From NCBI RefSeq assembly GCF_009758015.1, contig NZ_WSEL01000003.1, positions 558,001 to 622,000 on the forward strand: a DNA stretch of 64,000 bases. Direction: 5' to 3'. Below, one piece after another: positions 57,684 through 64,000 of the stretch (positions are counted from its first letter, which is position 1; every line of letters starts with the position of its first letter). Made by a program: the position numbers and the translations under genes. Origin of the DNA: Ramlibacter pinisoli (lineage in GTDB: Bacteria > Pseudomonadota > Gammaproteobacteria > Burkholderiales > Burkholderiaceae_C). Below the pieces are notes generated by a model that saw nothing but the letters and a program-made list of their open reading frames with translations, did no database searches and had not been told where the DNA came from.

Positions 57684-58511
57684 ATGACCTACTGCGTCGG
57701 CATCAAGCTCAACGCCGGGCTGGTGTTCCTGTCCGACTCGCGCACCAACGCGGGCGTGGACCACATCAGCACCTTCCGCAAGATGATCGTCTACGAGCGC
57801 GCCGGCGACCGCTTCATGGTCCTGCTGTCGGCCGGCAACCTCTCGATCTCGCAGTCGGTGCGCGAGATCCTGCAGGTCGAGCAGCTCAAGGAAGGCGAAG
57901 GCAGCGAGCCGATCACGATCTGGAACGCCCGCAGCATGTTCGACGCCGCCCGGGTGCTGGGGCAGGCGGTGCGCCGGGTCTACGACCGCGACGCCGAGTC
58001 GCTCAAGTACGCCGGCGTCGAGTTCAACGTCTCGCTGATCTTCGGCGGCCAGATCAAGGGCGAGGGCATGCGCCTGTTCCACGTCTACTCGGCCGGCAAC
58101 TTCATCGAGGCCACGTCCGAGACCCCCTACTTCCAGATCGGCGAGAGCAAGTACGGCAAGCCCGTGCTCGACCGCGTGATCACGCCCGACACGCCGCTCG
58201 ACGAGGCCGCCAAGTGCGCGCTGGTGTCGATGGACTCCACCATGAAGTCCAACCTGTCGGTCGGCCCCCCGCTCGACCTGGTGGTCTACGAGGTCAACCG
58301 CTTCCAGTCCGACAAGCTGGTGAGCATCGACATGGCCAACCCGTACTACCGCATGCTGCACAGCAGCTGGGGCCAGAAGCTGCGCGAGGTGTTCGACAGC
58401 CTGGACGACCCGGTCTGGGACGATGCCCACACCGAGACCCCGCTCAAGGTGACGGACGGCCAGAACAAGCCGCTGCGCAAGATCACGCGGGCGGAAGAAA
58501 AGCTGATCTGA
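57684..58511 (+). CDS. Proteasome-type protease homologue, Anbu family
   Basis: A 275-aa Ntn-hydrolase related to HslV and the proteasome beta subunit. The N-terminal MTYCVGIKLNAGLVFLSDSR with SDSRTNAGVDHISTFRKM matches Anbu proteins, in which the Thr after the initiator Met is the presumed nucleophile; DSR and the Lys of FRKM complete the site. Known Anbu genes are usually clustered with transglutaminase-like, alpha-E and ATP-grasp-like genes, none of which occur here. Follows mutS by 49 bp and precedes a hydrolase gene by 13 bp. Confidence 0.87.
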   Translation: MTYCVGIKLNAGLVFLSDSRTNAGVDHISTFRKMIVYERAGDRFMVLLSAGNLSISQSVREILQVEQLKEGEGSEPITIWNARSMFDAARVLGQAVRRVYDRDAESLKYAGVEFNVSLIFGGQIKGEGMRLFHVYSAGNFIEATSETPYFQIGESKYGKPVLDRVITPDTPLDEAAKCALVSMDSTMKSNLSVGPPLDLVVYEVNRFQSDKLVSIDMANPYYRMLHSSWGQKLREVFDSLDDPVWDDAHTETPLKVTDGQNKPLRKITRAEEKLI

Positions 58512-58524
58512 CCCTCGCTGGCCG

Positions 58525-59337
58525 GTGTCCCTGATCGTCTTCTCCCACGCCAACAGCTTCCCTGCGGCCACCTACACGGTGCTGTTCAAGCAGCTGCGCT
58601 CGCGCGGCTTCGTCGTCAAGGCGCCCGACAAGTTCGGCCACGATCCGGACTACCCGGTCACCGACAACTGGCCGCACCTGGTGCAGCAGCTGCACGACTT
58701 CGCCCGGCGCGAAGTCGACAAGGCGGGCGAGCCGGCCTTCCTGGTCGGCCATTCGCTGGGCGGCTTCCTGAGCGTGCTGGCCGCCACCCGGCATCCCGAA
58801 CTGGCGCGCGGCGTCCTGATGCTCGACTCGCCCCTGATCGGCGGCTGGAAGGCCACGGCCCTGGGCGCGGCCAAGCAGACCCAGCTGGTGGGCGCCGTGT
58901 CGCCGGGGCGCATCAGCCGCCAGCGCAAGAACCGTTGGCCCACCCGGCAGGCGGCCTTCGAGCACTTCCGCCACAAGAAGGCGTTCGCCCACTGGGACGA
59001 GCAGGTGCTGCACGACTACGTGAACCTGTGCACCCACGACGAGGACGGCGAACGGGTGCTGAGCTTCGACCGCGCCATCGAGACCACCATCTACGACACC
59101 CTGCCCCACCACATCCAGGGGGCCCTGCGCCGCCATCCCCTGCGCTGCCCGGCGGCCTTCATCGGCGGCTGCCAGTCGGAGGAATTGCGCCGGGTGGGGC
59201 TGGCATTGACGCAGAAGATCACCGAAGGCCGCGTGATGATGCTCGATGGAAGCCACCTGTTCCCCATGGAGCAGCCCCTGGCCACGGCGGCGGCGATCGA
59301 GGCCGCCCTGCGTTCGCTGGAGCACGCCGGTAGGTAA
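58525..59337 (+). CDS. Alpha/beta hydrolase
   Basis: A 270-aa hydrolase with the nucleophile elbow VGHSLGGFLS at about residue 77 and a final His near MLDGSHLFPME. The GTG start (MSLIVFSHANSFPA) is 13 bp after the Anbu gene. HANSFPA at the N-terminus provides the oxyanion region. The substrate is unknown. Confidence 0.87.
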   Translation: MSLIVFSHANSFPAATYTVLFKQLRSRGFVVKAPDKFGHDPDYPVTDNWPHLVQQLHDFARREVDKAGEPAFLVGHSLGGFLSVLAATRHPELARGVLMLDSPLIGGWKATALGAAKQTQLVGAVSPGRISRQRKNRWPTRQAAFEHFRHKKAFAHWDEQVLHDYVNLCTHDEDGERVLSFDRAIETTIYDTLPHHIQGALRRHPLRCPAAFIGGCQSEELRRVGLALTQKITEGRVMMLDGSHLFPMEQPLATAAAIEAALRSLEHAGR

Positions 59338-59352
59338 TCGCCCGCAGGACGC

Positions 59353-59370
59353 GGGCGTCCGGCGACGCCC
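59353..59370. other. Perfect hairpin between two hydrolase genes
   Basis: GGGCGTC-CGGC-GACGCCC forms a perfect 7-bp stem with a tetraloop; an alternative GCCCGC/GCGGGC stem overlaps it on the left. No T-run follows. It may be a REP-like element or weak terminator for the upstream hydrolase. Confidence 0.45.
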
Positions 59371-59437
59371 GACGTCCTACAAGCAGGCGCCGCACCGGCG
59401 CACAGACGTGGATGGGTTGAAGGCGCACAGTGCACCC

Positions 59438-60196
59438 ATGACTTCCACACAGACCTTCCCGTCGTCCCTGGCGGGGTCCCAGGCGCCGCCCCTGTCGCTG
59501 CTGGCGACCGAGCCCCTGCGGGCCCTGTTCGATTTTTGCGCCGGCAAGTTCTCCGACGCGGCGCAGGCCGTCGGCGACGGCCATCCCGTCGTCGTGTTCC
59601 CCGGCCTCGGCGCGGCCCCCTTCACCACCTCGCCGCTGCGCCGCTACCTGGGCGAGTCGGGCTTCACCCCCCACTGCTGGGGCCGCGGCGTCAACACCGG
59701 GCCCGAGGGCGACTTCGACGCCTGGCTCGATGGGCTGGAGGCCGACGTGCGCCGCTGGCGTGCGGACAGCCGCCGCGCGGTCAGCCTGGTCGGCTGGAGC
59801 CTGGGCGGCATCTACGCGCGGGAACTGGCCAAACGCGCGCCGGACTGCGTGCGGCAGGTCATCACGCTGGGCACGCCGTTCGCGTCCATGCGCGGCGCCA
59901 CCCACGCCGACGCCGTCTACAAGCTGATCAACGGCAGCGCGACCCAGCTGACACCGGAGATGGAGGCGCGGCTGCGCGCCTGCCCGCCGGTGCCCACCAC
60001 CTCGGTCTTCAGCAAGAGCGACGGCGTGGTGAGCTGGCGCGGCTGCATCGAGAAGAAGTCGCCACAGGCCGAAAGCATCGAGGTCACCGCCAGCCACCTG
60101 GGGATGGTCAGCCATCCCGACGTGCTGCGGGTGGTCGTCGACCGGCTGGCGCAGCCGGAGGGTCGCTGGCGCCCGTTCCGGCAACGCGCCGCCTGA
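59438..60196 (+). CDS. Alpha/beta hydrolase (lipase/esterase-like)
   Basis: A 252-aa protein with nucleophile elbow VGWSLGGIYARELA and N-terminal VVVFPGLGAAPFTTSPLRRYL, resembling bacterial lipase-like or PGAP1-type hydrolases. A late Ser-Asp/His arrangement is suggested by SKSDGVVSW and ASHLGMVSHP, typical of triacylglycerol-lipase-like proteins. The start MTSTQTFPSS is the first plausible ATG. No signal peptide, so cytoplasmic. Confidence 0.85.
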   Translation: MTSTQTFPSSLAGSQAPPLSLLATEPLRALFDFCAGKFSDAAQAVGDGHPVVVFPGLGAAPFTTSPLRRYLGESGFTPHCWGRGVNTGPEGDFDAWLDGLEADVRRWRADSRRAVSLVGWSLGGIYARELAKRAPDCVRQVITLGTPFASMRGATHADAVYKLINGSATQLTPEMEARLRACPPVPTTSVFSKSDGVVSWRGCIEKKSPQAESIEVTASHLGMVSHPDVLRVVVDRLAQPEGRWRPFRQRAA

Positions 60197-60221
60197 TCCG
60201 AAGGGGCTGCCACGGCGGCCC

Positions 60222-60249
60222 AAAGAAAAAGGGCTGCCGATGGCAGCCC
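60222..60249 (-). terminator. Intrinsic terminator for the minus-strand small ORF
   Basis: GGGCTGCC-GAT-GGCAGCCC is a perfect 8-bp stem flanked on its left by an A-rich run, which becomes a U-tract in the minus-strand transcript. It terminates transcription coming from 60464. Confidence 0.85.
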
Positions 60250-60269
60250 TCGATGGACCGATCGCACGC

Positions 60270-60464
60270 TCAGTGCGAGCTGGGCTTGTCGTCGCCTTGC
60301 TGGCTGCGCCGGCCGCGGTAGTTCTGCCGGCGCAGGCTGTCCAGCGCCGATGCCGAACCCAGCCCCCAGGTGCTGTCGGCGTCGCGCTGCGGCGGCTCCT
60401 GCTGCGGGGCGTCAGGAGCCTTGTCGCCGGCGTCCGGCTGGTTCGAGGGAGGTTGCTGCGGCAT
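60270..60464 (-). CDS. Small hydrophilic protein of unknown function
   Basis: A 64-aa ORF, rich in Pro, Gln, Asp and Arg (MPQQPPSNQPDAGDK...), without hydrophobic segments and probably disordered. The ribosome-binding site is weak. Support comes from its own downstream intrinsic terminator on the same strand and its position after uppP, with which it may be co-transcribed (116-bp gap). An in-frame ATG further upstream would add about 14 residues. Confidence 0.5.
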   Translation of the reverse strand: MPQQPPSNQPDAGDKAPDAPQQEPPQRDADSTWGLGSASALDSLRRQNYRGRRSQQGDDKPSSH

Positions 60465-60580
60465 CGTGGGCAGGCAGCACGCACATACGCGCCACCTTGG
60501 ATGCATCTTGCCGTGGAATGCGCGCCGTCCCTGTCGGGTTCGAGCAGATGAAGCAAGTAGGACGGCGCGCCTCGGCCGCG

Positions 60581-61405
60581 TCAGTCGTGCCAGTCCACCC
60601 AGCCCATCGAGGACGTCAGCAGCACCAGCAGGCCGAAGGCGATGCGGTACCAGGCGAAGGGGGTGAACCGGTGGCTGGAGATGTACCGCAGCAGCCAGTG
60701 CACGCAGGCCCAGGCACTCACGAACGAGAACAGCAGCCCCACCAGGAACATCGGCAGGTCGGCCGCCGTGAGCAGCGCGCGCTCCTTGTACAGGCTGTAC
60801 GCGCCGGCGCCGATCAGCGTCGGGATGGCCAGGTAGAACGAGAAGTCGGTCGCCGCCTTGCGCGACAGCCCGAGCAGCATGCCGCCGATGATGGTGGCGC
60901 CGCTGCGGCTGGTGCCCGGCACCATGGCCAGGCACTGCACCAGCCCCACCTTCAGCGCATCCAGCGCCGACATCTGGTCGACGTCCTCGATCCGGCTGGC
61001 GGCCTGCTGGCGCTTCTCGGCCCACAGGATCACCAGGCCGCCGACGATGAAGGTGGTGGCCACGACACCGGGGGTGAACAGGTGGGCCTTGATGGCCTTG
61101 CCCAGCAGCAGCCCGAGCACGACCGCCGGCAGGAAGGCGATGAAGACGTTGAGGGCGAAGCGTTGCGCCTGGCCCTGGGTGGGCAGCGCCACCAGCGTGG
61201 ACCGGATCTTCTGCCAGTAGACGATGATGACCGCCAGGATGGCGCCGGTCTGGATCGCGATCTCGAAGACCTTGGCCTTCTCGTCGTTCACGCCCAGCAG
61301 GGCCCCGGCCAGGATGAGGTGACCGGTGCTGGAGATCGGCAGGAACTCCGTCAGGCCCTCCACCACCCCCATGATCGCGGCCTTGGCCAGCAGGACGACA
61401 TCCAC
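60581..61405 (-). CDS. uppP: Undecaprenyl-diphosphatase
   Basis: An integral membrane phosphatase recycling the lipid carrier for peptidoglycan (274 aa; BacA). The two active-site motifs are [15 protein letters not shown] and [20 protein letters not shown]. Eight or so hydrophobic helices. AAGGAAG lies upstream of the ATG as ribosome-binding site and GATAAT about 30 bp upstream as -10. Confidence 0.95.
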   Translation of the reverse strand: MDVVLLAKAAIMGVVEGLTEFLPISSTGHLILAGALLGVNDEKAKVFEIAIQTGAILAVIIVYWQKIRSTLVALPTQGQAQRFALNVFIAFLPAVVLGLLLGKAIKAHLFTPGVVATTFIVGGLVILWAEKRQQAASRIEDVDQMSALDALKVGLVQCLAMVPGTSRSGATIIGGMLLGLSRKAATDFSFYLAIPTLIGAGAYSLYKERALLTAADLPMFLVGLLFSFVSAWACVHWLLRYISSHRFTPFAWYRIAFGLLVLLTSSMGWVDWHD

Positions 61406-61437
61406 GCGCTCTTCCTTGTTCGTGACAGCAGCGCGGG

Positions 61438-61443
61438 ATTATC
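61438..61443 (-). promoter_or_regulatory. Candidate -10 box of uppP
   Basis: On the minus strand the hexamer reads GATAAT, 32 bp before the uppP ATG and with a normal ribosome-binding site between. This contrasts with the leaderless-type arrangement of other genes here. Confidence 0.45.
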
Positions 61444-61484
61444 GGCGGGCTCAGCTGGACGCGGCCTGACCGGACGGCCAAAAG

Positions 61485-62423
61485 TCACGCCAGCGCGGCC
61501 CGCAGTTCGGCGGCGCACAACCGTACCGCGGCATTCGCCTCGTCGATCACCTTGCCCATGGTGATGAAGCCGTGGATCTGGCGCTCGAAGCTCACGAGCG
61601 TGGCCCGGTTGCCGGCTTCGTCGAGCTTCTGCGCGTAGGCCACGCCCTCGTCGCGCAGCGGGTCGTAGCCGGCCACCAGCACCAGCGCGGGCGGCAGCCC
61701 GGCCAGGTCCGGGTGCAGGATGGGCGAGGCGCGCCAGTCCTGGTCATGGCGCGGGTCGTCAATGTAGAGGTCGTGGTAATAGGCCACCGTTTCCTGCTCC
61801 AGCAGGTAGCCCTTGCCGTTGCGCGTGCGCGAGGGATAGTCGGTGCGCTGGTCGGTCGCCGGGTAGATCAGCAGCTGGTAGCGGATGGCCGGGCCGCCAC
61901 CGTCGCGCGCCGCCAGTGCCACCACGGTCGCCAGGTTGCCGCCGGCGCTGTCGCCGCCCACCGCCAGCCGGGTCGGATCGACCTGCAGGGCGGCCGCGTT
62001 CGCCACCACCCATTGCGTTGCCGCCACGCAGTCGTGCATCGCCGCTGGGAACCGGCTTTCCGGGCCCAGCCGGTAGTCGACCGCCACCACCGCGCAACCG
62101 GCACCGTTGGCCAGCGTGCGGCAGAGCACGTCGTGGGTGTCGAGGTCGCCGATCACCCAGCCGCCGCCGTGGAAGTACACCAGCACCGGCACGACGTCGC
62201 CCGCGCGGCTGCCCGCCGGCCGGTACAGCCGCAACGGGATCGCGCCGGCCGGCCCGCTGGCCTGCAGCTCGCGCACGTCCGCCACGTCCGGCGGCTCGGG
62301 CTGGGTGACCGCGCGCCGCACCCGGTAGAACTCGCGCGCCTGCTGGGGCGTGAGGGTGTGGGTGGGCGGGATGTTTCTGGATTCGATGAGGCGCAACAGC
62401 GCCTGGGCTTGGGGATGCAGCAT
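61485..62423 (-). CDS. Alpha/beta hydrolase, hormone-sensitive lipase family
   Basis: An esterase/lipase of 312 aa. The oxyanion-hole motif YFHGGGWVIG and nucleophile GGDSAGGNLA define the HSL (family IV) group; the acid is in GYDPLRDEG and the His in RQIHGFITM. CAGGAG precedes the ATG. No signal peptide. Upstream lies a repeat-rich gap. Confidence 0.93.
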   Translation of the reverse strand: MLHPQAQALLRLIESRNIPPTHTLTPQQAREFYRVRRAVTQPEPPDVADVRELQASGPAGAIPLRLYRPAGSRAGDVVPVLVYFHGGGWVIGDLDTHDVLCRTLANGAGCAVVAVDYRLGPESRFPAAMHDCVAATQWVVANAAALQVDPTRLAVGGDSAGGNLATVVALAARDGGGPAIRYQLLIYPATDQRTDYPSRTRNGKGYLLEQETVAYYHDLYIDDPRHDQDWRASPILHPDLAGLPPALVLVAGYDPLRDEGVAYAQKLDEAGNRATLVSFERQIHGFITMGKVIDEANAAVRLCAAELRAALA

Positions 62424-62469
62424 GGGACTCCTGGGGGCCAGGGCCGGATGGTGCCGCAAGCCGGACGTC

Positions 62470-62657
62470 CGCGGCATGGGGGGCTCGACCGCGATCGATC
62501 TCCGGCTCGAGGTTCGTGGTTCGTGCCCGATCCGCAGTCGGGAGATGGATGCCGGGTCAAGCCCGGCATGACGACTTTTGGGGGTCGGGCCCGGCATGAC
62601 GACTTGCAGGGTCGAGCCCGGCAGAACGACTTTCTGGGTCGCGCCTGCGCGACGACC
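62470..62657. repeat. BIME/REP-like repeat, copy 4 (left arm degenerate), with 27-bp tandem extension
   Basis: A copy with an eroded left arm (GCATGGGGGGCTCGACC) and intact right arm GGAGATGGATGCCGGGTCAAGCCCGGCATGACG. It is followed by about four direct units of roughly 27 bp beginning GTCxxGCCCGGCATGACGACTT (62555-62657), the last one decayed. Part of a 532-bp gap without a gene between the esterase and the DUF2306 gene. Confidence 0.8.
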
Positions 62658-62681
62658 CCCAATTCCGGGACGCCCCCACTT

Positions 62682-62800
62682 CGTCATTGCGGGCTCGACC
62701 CGCAATCCATCTCCGGGACCTGGCGCGACCGGGGACGTGAACACGGCTGTGACGGCCTGGCACCTGGAGATGGATGCCGGGCCAAGCCCGGCATGACGAC
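62682..62800. repeat. BIME/REP-like repeat, copy 5 (arms swapped)
   Basis: Here the left arm is the TTGCGGG-CTCGA-CCCGCAA type and the right arm the ATGCCGGG-CCAAG-CCCGGCAT type, the reverse of copies 1-3, around a longer spacer, with CATCTCC/GGAGATG again inside. The remainder of the gap, 62801-62955, shows no feature beyond a ribosome-binding region before 62956. Confidence 0.82.
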
Positions 62801-62955
62801 TCCTTGAGCGTCTGACCCCAGCCCAGCCGGCCTGCAGTTCGCGCCGCCATCCTGCACTTCGCTCCCCCGCCGGCGCGGTTCGTCCCAAGCCGCTGGAGCG
62901 CCCGGCGCCCGGTCGGCACAGTCCGTCTCCATCGACCTTCGCCCCGGAGCCCGCC

Positions 62956-63366
62956 ATGCAACTGACCCCCATCATCGCCGTCCACATGACCGCCGCGCTG
63001 GGCGCGCTGGCCACCGGTCCCGTCGCGCTGTGGGCGCGCCGCGGCCGCCAGCAACGCCCCCGGCTGCACCGCGCCTTCGGCTACGCCTGGGTGACCCTGA
63101 TGGTGGTCGCGGCCGTGTCGGCGCTGTTCATCCGCGACCGTTCGCTGCCCAACCTGGGCGGCTACACCCCCATCCACCTGCTGGTGCCGGTGACGCTGGC
63201 GATGCTGGTGGTCTCGTTCCGGCGCCTGGCCCTGGGCAACGTCGCCGGCCATCGCGCCGTGATGCAGCGGCTGTACGTCGGCGCCTGCCTGGTTGCCGGC
63301 GCCTTCACCCTGCTGCCGAACCGCTACCTCGGCCGCCTGCTCTGGACCAGCGTCGGGCTGGCCTGA
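62956..63366 (+). CDS. DUF2306-type small membrane protein
   Basis: A 136-aa integral membrane protein with four predicted helices. MTAALGALATGPVALWARRG and the RLHRAFGYAWV and GHRAVMQRLYVGACL histidine-containing segments resemble the DUF2306/YozB-like family. Function unknown. First of a run of small membrane-protein genes with good ribosome-binding sites. Confidence 0.82.
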   Translation: MQLTPIIAVHMTAALGALATGPVALWARRGRQQRPRLHRAFGYAWVTLMVVAAVSALFIRDRSLPNLGGYTPIHLLVPVTLAMLVVSFRRLALGNVAGHRAVMQRLYVGACLVAGAFTLLPNRYLGRLLWTSVGLA

Positions 63367-63396
63367 ACCCTTCCACCCGCACGCCAGGAGACCACC

Positions 63397-63948
63397 ATGC
63401 TGCTGTCCATCGTCCTGCACCAGCCCCAGCTGCTGATCGCCATCGTCCGCGGCACGCCCACCTGGGTCTGGGGGCTGCTCGCCGCCCTGGTCGGCTTCGG
63501 CGCCAGCCAGCTGCGCGACCGCACCGCCAGCCTGGCGCGCATCTCCACCCTGCCGGTCGCGATGGCCGCCTTCTCGGCCTTCGGCATGGTGAGCGCCTTC
63601 GGCGCGGCGCCGAACATGGACGAGCTGCTGGCCGTGTGGCTGGGCGTCGCGGCCGCGGTCACGGCGGCCCTGGCTCCGGGCCGCGCGGCCGCCGTGTACG
63701 ACGCCCGCCGCCGCGAGTACCGCCTGCCGGGCAGCGTGGTGCCGCTGCTGCTGATGGCCGGCATCTTCCTCGTGAAGTGGAGCGTCGGCGTCGAGCTGGC
63801 GCTGCAGCCCCAGGTGGTGCGCGACGCCAGCTTCACCCTCCCGGTGGCGGCCCTCTACGGCCTGGCCACCGGCCTGTTCGTCGGCCGCGCCGCCCGCCTG
63901 TGGCGCCTGGCCGTCCGGCGCCCGGCCGTCGCACCGGCGTCCGCCTGA
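63397..63948 (+). CDS. Integral membrane protein (DUF6622-like)
   Basis: A 183-aa membrane protein with about five hydrophobic helices (for example TWVWGLLAALVGFGASQ and VVPLLLMAGIFLVKW). I recognise it only as similar to a family of unknown function. AGGAG precedes the ATG; it follows the DUF2306 gene by 30 bp and is probably co-transcribed. Confidence 0.75.
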   Translation: MLLSIVLHQPQLLIAIVRGTPTWVWGLLAALVGFGASQLRDRTASLARISTLPVAMAAFSAFGMVSAFGAAPNMDELLAVWLGVAAAVTAALAPGRAAAVYDARRREYRLPGSVVPLLLMAGIFLVKWSVGVELALQPQVVRDASFTLPVAALYGLATGLFVGRAARLWRLAVRRPAVAPASA

Positions 63949-63976
63949 TCCATCCACCCTGCCAAGGAGAAACCTC

Positions 63977-64000
63977 ATGGACACGACCCTGAACCACGAC
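63977..64000 (+). CDS. Start of a further gene (cut by window edge)
   Basis: Only eight codons (MDTTLNHD) are visible. An AAGGAGA ribosome-binding site 7-8 nt upstream supports the start, and the spacing suggests it continues the operon with the preceding membrane-protein genes. No function can be given. Confidence 0.55.

Noticed and set aside
62684..62932. Small ORFs inside the repeat-rich gap before the DUF2306 gene
   Set aside because: They consist of translated repeat arms and lack ribosome-binding sites.

Overview
The window is a high-GC (roughly 70%) chromosomal segment from a betaproteobacterium of the order Burkholderiales, most likely Comamonadaceae (Ramlibacter/Variovorax/Caenimonas type). 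That placement rests on the nuo operon order, the tpiA-secG-tRNA-Leu(GAG)-nuoA junction, codon usage and protein similarity recalled from knowledge; no search was run. Almost the whole window is coding. There is no rRNA, insertion sequence, prophage or CRISPR array.

Layout. 1-13721 (minus strand): quinone oxidoreductase, tpiA, secG, tRNA-Leu, then nuoA to nuoL for respiratory complex I (nuoL is cut by the left edge). 13804-19105 (minus): pnp, rpsO with a structured leader, a class I/II aminotransferase and a branched-chain-amino-acid-type binding protein. 19203-20731: a small heat-shock protein and tsaD, convergent. 20809-40317: a large nitrate assimilation island. 40347-45149: a HI0933-type flavoprotein, a large hybrid histidine kinase, rpsU and a yqeY homologue. 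45441-54830: pmbA/tldE, darP, mog, an amidase, cysE, trmJ, an HPP-CBS membrane protein, suhB, an MscS channel and a small orphan ORF. 55025-64000: mutS, an Anbu-type proteasome homologue, three alpha/beta hydrolases, uppP and small membrane proteins.

The nitrate island is the most interesting part. It holds uptake (NrtABC-type ABC transporter and a NarK-family MFS carrier), reduction (NasA nitrate reductase and NirBD nitrite reductase), cofactor supply (CobA, which makes the siroheme precursor) and an unusually rich regulatory set. The regulators are a NasR-like NIT-ANTAR antiterminator; a CheA-like kinase with a PilJ/NarX-like sensor, followed by a CheY-like receiver and a CheX-like phosphatase; a pseudo-receiver-ANTAR protein carrying two C-terminal PilJ-type sensor modules; and a PP2C-Ser/Thr kinase fusion lying antisense between narK and nirB. 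The leader of nrtA shows, in order, an NtrC-type site, a sigma-54 promoter, two hairpins with the same AACGGC hexaloop, and an intrinsic terminator. This is the architecture expected for ANTAR-controlled antitermination. A second sigma-54 promoter and a weaker ANTAR-like hairpin precede narK.

Other recurring signals are a BIME/REP-like palindromic repeat family in three intergenic regions (about 45.2, 49.4-49.6 and 62.5-62.8 kb), and at least five genes whose start codon lies 6-7 nt downstream of a -10-like hexamer, suggesting leaderless transcripts.
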